From Bhargavaea cecembensis (lineage in GTDB: Bacteria; Bacillota; Bacilli; Bacillales_A; Planococcaceae), in assembly GCF_001619585.1 (NCBI RefSeq), contig NZ_LQNT01000013.1, positions 62,001 to 126,000 of the forward strand: DNA of 64,000 nt, read 5' to 3'. A model generated the notes under the pieces. The model searched no databases, was not told the DNA's origin, and saw nothing but the letters and a program-made list of their open reading frames with translations. Position numbers and translations under genes: made by a program. Positions 8,242 to 15,968 of the stretch are shown piece after piece (within the stretch, counting starts at the first letter, position 1; the number at the start of each line of letters is the position of its first letter).

Positions 8242-9519
8242 ATGACGACAAAACAGGCGGAAATCGAGCAGATTGAAATGGGATGGCAGGATGAGCGCTG
8301 GAACGGAATCACACGGCCTTACACGGCGGAAGATGTGTACCGCCTCCGCGGCTCCGTCCAGATTGAACATACACTCGCGAAGCGCGGAGCGGCACGGCTC
8401 TGGAAATCCCTTCAGGAAGAACCGTTCATCAACGCACTGGGCGCACTCACCGGGAACCAGGCCATGCAGCAGGTGAAAGCGGGCCTGCAGGCCATCTACC
8501 TGAGCGGCTGGCAGGTCGCAGCGGATGCGAACATCGCCGGCCAGATGTACCCGGACCAGAGCCTCTACCCGGCAAACAGCGTGCCGCATGTGGTCAAACG
8601 CATCAACCAGGCGCTCCAGCGCGCAGACCAGATCGACCGCGCGGAAGGCCGTGAAGGATTCGACTGGTTCGCACCGATCGTAGCGGATGCGGAAGCCGGA
8701 TTCGGCGGCCCGCTGAACGTCTTCGAACTGATGAAGGGCATGATCGAGGCAGGTGCTGCAGGGGTTCACTTCGAAGACCAGCTCGCATCCGAGAAGAAAT
8801 GCGGCCATCTCGGCGGCAAGGTTCTCCTCCCGACGCAGAACGCGGTCAAGAACCTGATCTCCGCCAGGCTTGCGGCAGACGTCATGGGCGTCCCGACAAT
8901 CATCATCGCCCGTACCGACGCTGATGCGGCCGATCTGATCACCAGCGACATTGACCCGGCGGACCACGAGTTCATCACCGGAGATCGTACGCCGGAAGGA
9001 TTCTACCGCACACGCGCCGGCATCGACCAGGCGATCGCGCGCGGCCTTGCCTACGCACCGTATGCCGACCTGATCTGGTGCGAGACATCAAAACCGTCGC
9101 TTGAAGAAGCGAAAAAGTTCGCAGATGCGATTCACGAGAAGTTTCCTGGCAAGATGCTCGCCTACAACTGCTCGCCTTCATTCAACTGGGAAGCGAACCT
9201 CGATAAGGAAACGATCGCAGAATACCAGAGGGAAATCGCGAAGATGGGCTACAAGTTCCAGTTCGTCACGCTCGCCGGCTTCCACTCGCTGAACCACAGC
9301 ATGTTCGAGCTGGCAAACGCGTACAAGGACGAAGGCATGGCAGCCTACTCCCGTCTCCAGCAGGCCGAGTTCGCCTCCGAAGAAAAAGGTTACACGGCGA
9401 CACGCCACCAGCGCGAAGTCGGTACCGGCTACTTCGACGAAGTCGCGCAAGTCATCTCCGGCGGCCAGTCGTCCACAACCGCGATGGCCGGATCTACGGA
9501 AACCGAGCAGTTCGCATAA
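8242..9519 (+). CDS. aceA: Isocitrate lyase
   Basis: AceA splits isocitrate into succinate and glyoxylate, the first step of the glyoxylate shunt for growth on acetate or fatty acids. From the ATG at 8242 the protein has 425 residues. It contains the catalytic KKCGHLGGK signature (nucleophilic Cys187), [10 protein letters not shown] and [10 protein letters not shown] metal/substrate segments, and the C-terminal [18 protein letters not shown] lies ten bases before the ATG; a GTG at 8233 is too close to it. aceB follows 18 bases after the stop, so both are one operon. B. subtilis lacks this pathway. Confidence 0.97.
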   Translation: MTTKQAEIEQIEMGWQDERWNGITRPYTAEDVYRLRGSVQIEHTLAKRGAARLWKSLQEEPFINALGALTGNQAMQQVKAGLQAIYLSGWQVAADANIAGQMYPDQSLYPANSVPHVVKRINQALQRADQIDRAEGREGFDWFAPIVADAEAGFGGPLNVFELMKGMIEAGAAGVHFEDQLASEKKCGHLGGKVLLPTQNAVKNLISARLAADVMGVPTIIIARTDADAADLITSDIDPADHEFITGDRTPEGFYRTRAGIDQAIARGLAYAPYADLIWCETSKPSLEEAKKFADAIHEKFPGKMLAYNCSPSFNWEANLDKETIAEYQREIAKMGYKFQFVTLAGFHSLNHSMFELANAYKDEGMAAYSRLQQAEFASEEKGYTATRHQREVGTGYFDEVAQVISGGQSSTTAMAGSTETEQFA

Positions 9520-9537
9520 GGGAAGGAGCGGGTGCAC

Positions 9538-11148
9538 ATGACAATGAACGAAACGGCAAGGGAGCGGCAAGTCAATGTCACGGGCGGCCGGACGCCGTCC
9601 TCGGACACGATTCTGACCGAAGACGCACTCCGATTCATCGGCGAACTGCATCAGCGGTTCAACAACCGGAGGCTTGAATTGCTTGAAAAGCGGAAGGAGC
9701 GCCAGACAAGGTTTGATGCGGGGGAGCAGCCGGACTTTCTTCCGGAGACGGAACAGATCAGGGAGGGCGATTGGGAAGTCGCCCCGATCCCTGAAGACCT
9801 GAAAGACCGCCGGGTGGAAATCACCGGGCCGGTCGAGCGGAAGATGGTCATCAACGCGCTGAACTCCGGCGCAAGAACTTTCATGGCGTGCTTCGAAGAC
9901 GCAACCTCCCCGACATGGGAAAACATGATCGAGGGCCAGAAGAATATGCATGATGCCGTACGGCGGACGATTTCCTACACCCGCCCGTCAGACGGCAAGG
10001 AATATAAGCTGAACGAGGATACAGCCGTACTGATTGTGCGTCCCCGCGGCTGGCATCTGGAAGAACGCCATGTGACGGTCGGCGGTGAGCCGGTGTCCGG
10101 CAGCCTGTTCGACTTCGGGCTCTTCTTCTACCACAACGCGAAAGAACAGATCGAACGCGGGACTGGGCCGTATTTCTACCTTCCCAAGGTGGAAAGCCAC
10201 CTGGAGGCGCGCCTCTGGAATGACGTCTTCACTTATGCACAGGAGCGGCTCGGCATCCCGCATGGCACGATCCGGGCAACCGTCCTGATTGAGACGATAC
10301 TCGCCGCGTTCGAGATGGATGAAATCCTGTATGAACTGCGCGACCATGCGGCAGGGCTGAACTGCGGACGCTGGGACTATATCTTCAGCTTCCTGAAGCG
10401 GTTCCGGAACCAGGACGGTGTGCTGCTTCCTGACCGCGGCCAGGTCACGATGACGGCGCCGTTCATGAGGGCCTATACGCAGCTCTGCATCAAAACGTGC
10501 CATAAGCGCGGCGCGATGGCGATCGGCGGCATGGCGGCCCAGATTCCGGTCAAAGGCGACGAAGAAGCCAACGCCGATGCCTTCAGCAAAGTCGCCGAAG
10601 ACAAGCGGCGCGAGGCAACAGATGGCCATGACGGGACATGGGTCGCACACCCGGGACTCGTCCCGGTCGCGATGAAGGAATTCGATGCCGTCATCGGAGA
10701 CGGGCAAAATCAGGTGGACCGGAAGCGCGAAGATGTCCGGGTGACCGGCCAAGATCTTCTGAAGGTGCCGGAAGGGACGATCACCGAAGGCGGAATCCGG
10801 ACGAACATCAACGTCGGCATCCGCTACATCGCCGCCTGGCTTTGCGGCAGCGGGGCAGTGCCAATCAACAACCTGATGGAGGATGCCGCGACAGCCGAGA
10901 TTTCCCGCTCGCAGATCTGGCAATGGATCCGCCATCCGGAAGCCCGCCTGGATGACGGAAGGGAAATCACGGAAAGCCTGTTCCAGCAACTGCTTCAGGA
11001 GGAACTGTGGAAAATCCGCAAATCGGCAGGCTCGGAACGATTCACTGAAGGACGTTTCCAAGAAGCCGCCGACCTGTTCAAGGAACTCACGGAAGACGAT
11101 GACTTTGAAGAATTCCTGACCGTGCCGGGTTACGGCCGGCTGGCATAA
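9538..11148 (+). CDS. aceB: Malate synthase A
   Basis: AceB condenses glyoxylate with acetyl-CoA to give malate, completing the glyoxylate shunt. The 536-residue protein shows family motifs [33 protein letters not shown] with the metal-binding Glu, [11 protein letters not shown] and [11 protein letters not shown], in the usual order and length. I choose the ATG at 9538 because GGAAGGAG ends nine bases upstream; the GTG at 9532 is too close. It sits directly behind aceA. Placed with two acyl-CoA synthetases and an enoyl-CoA hydratase in this window, it fits growth on fatty acids. Confidence 0.96.
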   Translation: MTMNETARERQVNVTGGRTPSSDTILTEDALRFIGELHQRFNNRRLELLEKRKERQTRFDAGEQPDFLPETEQIREGDWEVAPIPEDLKDRRVEITGPVERKMVINALNSGARTFMACFEDATSPTWENMIEGQKNMHDAVRRTISYTRPSDGKEYKLNEDTAVLIVRPRGWHLEERHVTVGGEPVSGSLFDFGLFFYHNAKEQIERGTGPYFYLPKVESHLEARLWNDVFTYAQERLGIPHGTIRATVLIETILAAFEMDEILYELRDHAAGLNCGRWDYIFSFLKRFRNQDGVLLPDRGQVTMTAPFMRAYTQLCIKTCHKRGAMAIGGMAAQIPVKGDEEANADAFSKVAEDKRREATDGHDGTWVAHPGLVPVAMKEFDAVIGDGQNQVDRKREDVRVTGQDLLKVPEGTITEGGIRTNINVGIRYIAAWLCGSGAVPINNLMEDAATAEISRSQIWQWIRHPEARLDDGREITESLFQQLLQEELWKIRKSAGSERFTEGRFQEAADLFKELTEDDDFEEFLTVPGYGRLA

Positions 11149-11176
11149 CCCCCAAACCCATAAGGAGGAGATCAAA

Positions 11177-11305
11177 ATGATGAAAAACCAGCAGAAGATC
11201 GAAAAGTCCCGGAAGATCTGTGTCGAGTGCGGTTGTGAAATCGTCGAGAAAGTCGAGTCCCTCCATCATGAATGTGAACGCTGCGTCGGAAAATCGGAGC
11301 AGTAA
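11177..11305 (+). CDS. Short Cys-rich, zinc-ribbon-like protein
   Basis: A 42-residue reading frame has a strong AAGGAGGAG site and starts with two Met codons. It contains CVECGC (Cys15, 18, 20) and CERC (Cys33, 36), that is C-x2-C ... C-x2-C, a likely zinc-binding knuckle pair with a charged linker. The layout resembles the YhfH-like peptide encoded at 12025-12150 (C-x-E-C-G ... H-E-C). It follows aceB by 28 bases and ends at a terminator, so it may be cotranscribed with aceBA. Its function is unknown. Confidence 0.7.
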   Translation: MMKNQQKIEKSRKICVECGCEIVEKVESLHHECERCVGKSEQ

Positions 11306-11313
11306 CCATAAAC

Positions 11314-11347
11314 AAAGGAGCCCCAGCCAAAAGCGGGGGCTCCTTTT
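11314..11347. terminator. Bidirectional terminator
   Basis: AAAGGAGCCCC pairs with GGGGGCTCCTTTT. It ends the aceA-aceB-small-peptide unit and the convergent RDD gene. Confidence 0.9.
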
Positions 11348-11739
11348 CATTGGCGTGCTGTCACAACCGTTCCTGAAAACCGGTCGTGGGGGAACAGTGC
11401 CCCGTCCTGTGACTCGAAGGCTTCCCGGTCTTTCAGGTACTGGAATGTACTGATGGTGTCCCGGTAGGCCATGCGCTTGACGATTTGGCCAGTGGTCGGT
11501 TCGGTGCCGTCCATGTTTTCAAGGGCCAGTCCCATTGTTTTGTAGCCGATGGTCCGGCCGCTGTTCCTCAGCTGGGCGTATTCCAGTGCCCACATGACGG
11601 CAGTCGGGGTGACGAGTGCATGGAAGGCTTCGCTTTTGATTTTCTTGCGCAGAAGGTATTCCACGCCTGCAGCAGCGGCAGTTGAGACAGCCACATCAAT
11701 CAAATAGGCCTTGACTCGTTTTCCGGTAATCGGTTTCAC
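11347..11739 (-). CDS. RDD family protein
   Basis: This 130-residue protein starts with KRVKAYLIDVAVS and has NSGRTIGYKTMGLALEN in the middle, the Arg-Asp spaced pattern that names the RDD family of small membrane proteins. Two moderately hydrophobic helices (about 12-26 and 42-55) fit a membrane-associated protein. The C-terminal half is polar. RDD proteins are of largely unknown function, and some are linked to ion exchange. It is monocistronic; the terminator is shared with the convergent aceBA unit. Confidence 0.7.
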   Translation of the reverse strand: MKPITGKRVKAYLIDVAVSTAAAAGVEYLLRKKIKSEAFHALVTPTAVMWALEYAQLRNSGRTIGYKTMGLALENMDGTEPTTGQIVKRMAYRDTISTFQYLKDREAFESQDGALFPHDRFSGTVVTARQ

Positions 11740-11937
11740 GGTTCATCCTCCAATTCGGGTCTTCTATGTAGGGGATACGTAATGACAGATTGATTGGTTT
11801 CACGCCAGTGGAACGGATACAGTTCTCCTTCTGTCCGTTTTATCGGGCGATTTTACTGTCCCGTCACTGATTTATCCTGTTTCGTCCGAATTCTATGGGA
11901 CAAACTGTACTGATACAAACGGAAAATAGCTGTACTA

Positions 11938-11951
11938 TAAAAGCGCTTACA
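11938..11951. promoter_or_regulatory. Candidate CcpA cre site
   Basis: TAAAAGCGCTTACA is one base off the strongest catabolite-responsive-element form (TGAAAGCGCTTTCA-like). It lies in the gap between the RDD gene and yhfH, about 200 bp upstream of the RDD start. No clear promoter was found around it, so its target is uncertain. Confidence 0.4.
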
Positions 11952-11972
11952 TACCTGTTTTGAAACAGAAGA

Positions 11973-12001
11973 AAAACGCCCCGGACAGAAAATTCGGGGC
12001 G
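11973..12001 (-). terminator. yhfH terminator
   Basis: CGCCCCG pairs with CGGGGCG. On the minus strand the stem is followed by TTTTTC, 24 bases past the yhfH stop. Confidence 0.8.
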
Positions 12002-12024
12002 CCGTTAAGGTCGGTTGGCTTCAG

Positions 12025-12150
12025 TTATTTGCAGTTGCAATTGTCGCATTTATTGCTGTAGCACTCATGTTGTTCCTCGATTTTCTCACCGCATTCAGCA
12101 CACATTTTCGGAGGCAGGTTCTTGAAGAACTCAACGATACTTTCCATCAT
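12025..12150 (-). CDS. yhfH: YhfH family small zinc-finger-like protein
   Basis: A 41-residue peptide starts at 12150 (MMESIVEFFKNLPP) behind an AGAGGAG site. It carries CAECG and HECYSNKCDNCNC, a dense Cys/His pattern typical of the Bacillus YhfH family. It neighbours lplJ, as in B. subtilis (yhfH-yhfI-lplJ), supporting the assignment; yhfI is absent here. The role is unknown. An upstream ATG at 12243 gives a longer frame but lacks a ribosome site. Confidence 0.8.
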   Translation of the reverse strand: MMESIVEFFKNLPPKMCAECGEKIEEQHECYSNKCDNCNCK

Positions 12151-12190
12151 TCCGCATTCTCCTCTCGAGGAAGTTTTGTTATACAACTTC

Positions 12191-12233
12191 TGTTGTTGTA
12201 CACAGTGTATTATAACAGTGAGTAGGCTGTCAA
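12191..12233. promoter_or_regulatory. yhfH promoter region with dyad
   Basis: TGTTGTTGTACA (12191-12202) and TGTATTATAACA (12206-12217) form an imperfect inverted repeat (9 of 12 pairs) around CAG. On the minus strand a TATAAT lies inside it, and TTGACA lies upstream at 12228-12233, though the spacing is only about 13-15 bp. A second, similar half site (GTTATACAAC) follows. This could be a repressor or activator site for yhfH. Confidence 0.35.
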
Positions 12234-12361
12234 TGGTTTTCACCTAATTTTATAAATATTTTTTCAGATTGCTTCCGGACATTTTCGGGCAGTCTAATCG
12301 CGGGAGCGTTCATGGGGTGTGTGATAAACTGAATGAAGGAAAATGACAGGAGGTCGATCCA

Positions 12362-13354
12362 ATGAAATTCATCGACAACAAGGGCAACCACGACCCGTAC
12401 ATCAACCTCGCGATCGAGGAATACATCCTGAACACATTCGATACGGATAAGGATTCCTATCTGCTGTTCTACATTAACGGCCCGTCCATCATCGTCGGCC
12501 GCAACCAGAACACCATCGAGGAAATCGATGCCGGCTATGTTGATAAAAACGGCATCAAAGTCGTCCGCCGGCTGTCCGGAGGCGGGGCCGTGTACCATGA
12601 CCTCGGCAACCTGAACTACAGCTTCATCACGAAGGATGACGGCGAGAGTTTCCGCAACTTCAGGAAGTTCACGCAGCCGGTCGTGGACGCACTCAACAAT
12701 CTTGGCGTCAAGGCCGAGCTGCAGGGGCGCAACGACCTGCTTGTCGAAGGCCGCAAGATTTCCGGCAACGCCCAGTTCTCCACCCAGGGCCGCATGTACA
12801 GCCACGGCACGCTCATGTTCGATACGGACATCGGTGAAGTCGTGAACGCCCTGAAGGTCAAGAAAGACAAGATCGAATCCAAGGGTATCAAGTCCATCCG
12901 CTCCCGTGTCGCGAACATCTCCGAATTTCTCGAGGAGCCGATGTCGATCGAGGAGTTCCGCCAGTATATTCTCGAGCAGATTTTCGGCGGCAAGGACAAG
13001 ATCGAGTATGTCGAGCTCACGGAAGACGACTGGGAAAATATCAGAAAACTGTCCGAAAAGCGCTACGGCAACTGGGACTGGAACTACGGAAAATCTCCGA
13101 AGTTCAACATTTCCCACTCGAAACGCTTCCCGGTAGGCGGCATCGATGTGAAGCTCGATGTGAACAAAGGCAAGATCGAAGATGCGGCGATCTTCGGAGA
13201 TTTCTTCGGCGTCGGAGAGGTTGCCGAGATCGAAGAAGCCCTGAAAGGCGCGCAGTACAGCACGGAAGGCATTGAAAAGGCGATCGGGGACATCGAAATC
13301 GAGAAGCGGCTCGGCGGCATCAAGAAAGAAGAATTCATCGACCTGATCTACTGA
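12362..13354 (+). CDS. lplJ: Lipoate-protein ligase
   Basis: LplJ activates free lipoate with ATP and attaches it to lipoyl domains of 2-oxoacid dehydrogenases and GcvH. The 330-residue protein has the fold signature VVRRLSGGGAVYHDLGNLNYSF (about 67-88), SGNAQFSTQGRMYSHGTLMFD with the catalytic Lys region before it (GRK), KGIKSIRSRVANI, and a C-terminal accessory domain. An AGGAGG site precedes the ATG. The position near yhfH and upstream of lcfB matches the B. subtilis yhfH-lplJ-lcfB order, interrupted here by bceRSAB. Confidence 0.94.
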   Translation: MKFIDNKGNHDPYINLAIEEYILNTFDTDKDSYLLFYINGPSIIVGRNQNTIEEIDAGYVDKNGIKVVRRLSGGGAVYHDLGNLNYSFITKDDGESFRNFRKFTQPVVDALNNLGVKAELQGRNDLLVEGRKISGNAQFSTQGRMYSHGTLMFDTDIGEVVNALKVKKDKIESKGIKSIRSRVANISEFLEEPMSIEEFRQYILEQIFGGKDKIEYVELTEDDWENIRKLSEKRYGNWDWNYGKSPKFNISHSKRFPVGGIDVKLDVNKGKIEDAAIFGDFFGVGEVAEIEEALKGAQYSTEGIEKAIGDIEIEKRLGGIKKEEFIDLIY

Positions 13355-13372
13355 TCAGCTGCAGCCTATACC

Positions 13373-13402
13373 AAGGGGCCCGACAGACGCCGGGTCCCTT
13401 TT
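13373..13402 (+). terminator. lplJ terminator
   Basis: AAGGGGCCCG pairs with CCGGGTCCCTT, followed by TTT, 19 bases after the lplJ stop. Confidence 0.85.
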
Positions 13403-13484
13403 CTGCTATCATAAAAGCAGTGAAAATCACGGATTTCAGCCGGATTTACAGGCCGGAACCGGAATCGGAAAAGAGGGAATGACC

Positions 13485-14189
13485 GTGGAACAACATCGGA
13501 TCCTCATCATTGAAGACGACCGGAAAATCGCCTCGCTGCTCGCAGAGACGCTCCGGAAATACCATTACAATGTGCGTACGGCAGATGACTTTGATCGGAT
13601 TTTGGAGGCAGAGGCCGAGTTCTCTCCGCATCTGATCCTGCTTGATATCAACCTGCCGTCCTACGACGGCTATTACTGGTGCCGCCAGCTGCGCCAGCGG
13701 ACAACCGTGCCGATTCTGTTCATTTCCGCCCGCTCCGGCGAGATGGACCAGGTGTTTGCGCTCGAGAACGGCGGGGACGACTTTATCACGAAGCCGTTCA
13801 ACTACGAGATTGTCCTGGCAAAGATTAGGAGTCACCTTCGCCGATCTTTCGGCGAATACGCGCCGAAAATGGAGGAGCGCACGATCCGCCTTGGCCGTCT
13901 GGAGCTGTACCCGGAGCGGATGGAACTGCACGCTCACGGGGAAGAGATCCCGCTCCAGAAAAAAGAGTGCATCATCCTGGAGCTTCTCCTGTCCGAATCT
14001 CCGAAAGTCGTGTCGCGCGAAAGGTTCCTTGAGGAATTGTGGGATGACCAGGCGTTCGTTGACGAAAACACGCTGAACGTCAATATGACCCGTGTGCGAA
14101 AGAAACTCGCCGACTACGGCATCCAATCACAGATTGAGACAGTACGCGGGGCGGGCTACCGGTTTATCGCCGCGCCTGAGGAAGCATGA
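13485..14189 (+). CDS. bceR: BceR-like response regulator
   Basis: An OmpR-family regulator of 234 residues. The receiver domain has the DD pair at 11-12, phospho-acceptor Asp54 in LILLDINLPSYDG and Lys in FITKPFN. The C-terminal winged helix ends in VRGAGYRF. I take the GTG at 13485 as start because AGAGGGA lies six bases upstream; the ATG at 13479 overlaps that site. The next gene starts inside its stop codon (ATGA). In Bacillus such regulators activate a cognate ABC transporter on exposure to bacitracin-like peptides. Confidence 0.9.
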   Translation: MEQHRILIIEDDRKIASLLAETLRKYHYNVRTADDFDRILEAEAEFSPHLILLDINLPSYDGYYWCRQLRQRTTVPILFISARSGEMDQVFALENGGDDFITKPFNYEIVLAKIRSHLRRSFGEYAPKMEERTIRLGRLELYPERMELHAHGEEIPLQKKECIILELLLSESPKVVSRERFLEELWDDQAFVDENTLNVNMTRVRKKLADYGIQSQIETVRGAGYRFIAAPEEA

Positions 14190-15214
14190 AGGCGCTCCGC
14201 TTATTTGTCCGGGAACACTCTGCCTATCTCGTGTTCCATGCGCTGCTGACCATTTTCATCCTGTCGCTGTACTGGCTGGACGGCTTCCGCAACGTGGACA
14301 CGGCCGTGTATTCAGTCGTGATGGTCGTCCTCCTGACCACGCTGTTCCTGGCCGCCCGCTTTATCGGGCGGAGGGCATACTACAACCGGATCTTAAGGCA
14401 ACCGTCCAAAATGGAAGATCTCCTCATTCGGACCTCGAAATCCCCGGAAACCTCGGAGGCCGAGCGTTTCGGTCATGAAGTGTACGGCATCTATCAAAGG
14501 GAAGTGCAGGCGCTGCGCTCGGAAAACGAGCGCCATGAGACGTTCATGAACCAGTGGGTGCACCAGATGAAGACGCCGCTGTCGGTCATCTCGCTGCTGC
14601 TGCAGGAAGAGGAAGTGGACCGGGAAGCGATTGGAGAAGAGGCTGACCGGATCCGCCGGGGTCTCGAGACCGTCCTTTTAAATGCGCGGCTCGGTACATT
14701 CGAACGGGACATGCAAATTGCCCGAGCGGATCTTGCATCGCTTGTCCGCGAAGTGATATCGGAGCACAAGAAGCTGTTCATCACCAACCGGGTCTATCCG
14801 TCATCCTCGATCGAAGAGGGACTGACGGTGACGACAGATTCCAAATGGATGAAGACGATCATCGCCCAGTTCATCACGAATGCCGTGAAATACACGCGCG
14901 GGGAAGGCAAGCACGTCTACTTCAGCGCGGACAGGACAGAGGACGGCATCCGGCTCACTGTCAGGGACGAGGGAATCGGCATTCCGGCATCGGACCTGAA
15001 GCGTGTGACCCATGCGTTCTTCACCGGGGAAAACGGCCGGCTTACGGGTGAGTCCACCGGGATGGGGCTGTTCATCGCGAAGGAAGTGTGTGACCAGCTC
15101 GGTCACGGCCTGAAGATCGAGTCGGAACCAGGTGAGGGGACTGCGGTGTCCGTGCTTTTCAGGGAGAAGAAGGAAGAAGGAAAGGAAGAGGCGCATGCCG
15201 ATCGTCAGCATTGA
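14186..15214 (+). CDS. bceS: BceS-like intramembrane-sensing histidine kinase
   Basis: This 342-residue kinase has two N-terminal membrane helices (about 13-31 and 37-58) with almost no extracellular loop, the hallmark of BceS-type kinases, which read the flux state of the partner transporter. The H-box is WVHQMKTPLSVI, followed by N-box QFITNAVKYT, and GIGIPASDL and GMGLFIAKEV for ATP binding. It overlaps bceR by four bases and the ATPase gene by twenty, so all four genes are translated together. Confidence 0.9.
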   Translation: MKALRLFVREHSAYLVFHALLTIFILSLYWLDGFRNVDTAVYSVVMVVLLTTLFLAARFIGRRAYYNRILRQPSKMEDLLIRTSKSPETSEAERFGHEVYGIYQREVQALRSENERHETFMNQWVHQMKTPLSVISLLLQEEEVDREAIGEEADRIRRGLETVLLNARLGTFERDMQIARADLASLVREVISEHKKLFITNRVYPSSSIEEGLTVTTDSKWMKTIIAQFITNAVKYTRGEGKHVYFSADRTEDGIRLTVRDEGIGIPASDLKRVTHAFFTGENGRLTGESTGMGLFIAKEVCDQLGHGLKIESEPGEGTAVSVLFREKKEEGKEEAHADRQH

Positions 15215-15968
15215 GGATGTCATCAAGATTTATGAGGGAAAAGTGACCCACCGGGCGCTCGACAGGCTGAGCTTCGACGTGGAGGAAGGGGAATTCCTTG
15301 CCGTCATGGGTCCTTCCGGAAGCGGCAAGACGACTCTCTTGAACCTGATTTCCGGCATCGACATGCCTACATCTGGAAGGGTGATGATCCAAGGAACAGA
15401 TCCGGCGGCACTCCGGCCGGATGACCTGGCCCGGTTCCGTCGCAAGGAACTTGGTTTCGTCTTCCAGGACTTTAACCTGCTCCGGATGCTGACGGTCGAG
15501 GAAAACATCGTGCTGCCGCTGACGCTTGACCGGCTGCCCGTCGCGGAGATGGACGCGCGGGTCAAGGCAATCACGGCTCGGCTCGGACTCGAAGATATTC
15601 TGCACAAGCGCCCGGATGAGATATCGGGCGGCCAGGAGCAGCGTGTCGCGATCGCACGTGCCCTAGTCCACCGCCCATCGATCGTGCTTGCCGACGAACC
15701 GACGGGGAACCTCGATTCGAATGCGGCGCGCGAAGTGCTGGATTTGCTCGGGACAATCAACAGGGAAAACCGGACGACGTTCATCATGGTAACCCATGAC
15801 CCGATCGCCGCCAGTTACTGTGACCGGGTACTCTTTATCAAAGACGGCGCCTATTACAATGAAATCCATAAGGACGACCGGCGCAGGACATTCTTCCAGC
15901 GCATCCTGAACATCCTGTCGCTTCTGGGGGGCAACGTCGATGACCTTTCGTCAGTTCGCCTACCGTAA
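15195..15968 (+). CDS. bceA: BceA-like ABC transporter ATP-binding protein
   Basis: A 257-residue ATPase with Walker A GPSGSGKTT (about 41-49), Q-loop FQDFNLL, Walker B IVLADEPTG and His switch VTHD. The signature motif reads ISGGQEQRVAIARAL, with E where the family usually has Q (SGGQQQR). The start at 15195 (MPIVSIEDV) has AGGAAGAGG upstream and lies inside the kinase gene's 3' end. With the permease it forms a BceAB-type pump that frees lipid-carrier targets from bacitracin or similar antimicrobial peptides. Confidence 0.92.
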   Translation: MPIVSIEDVIKIYEGKVTHRALDRLSFDVEEGEFLAVMGPSGSGKTTLLNLISGIDMPTSGRVMIQGTDPAALRPDDLARFRRKELGFVFQDFNLLRMLTVEENIVLPLTLDRLPVAEMDARVKAITARLGLEDILHKRPDEISGGQEQRVAIARALVHRPSIVLADEPTGNLDSNAAREVLDLLGTINRENRTTFIMVTHDPIAASYCDRVLFIKDGAYYNEIHKDDRRRTFFQRILNILSLLGGNVDDLSSVRLP

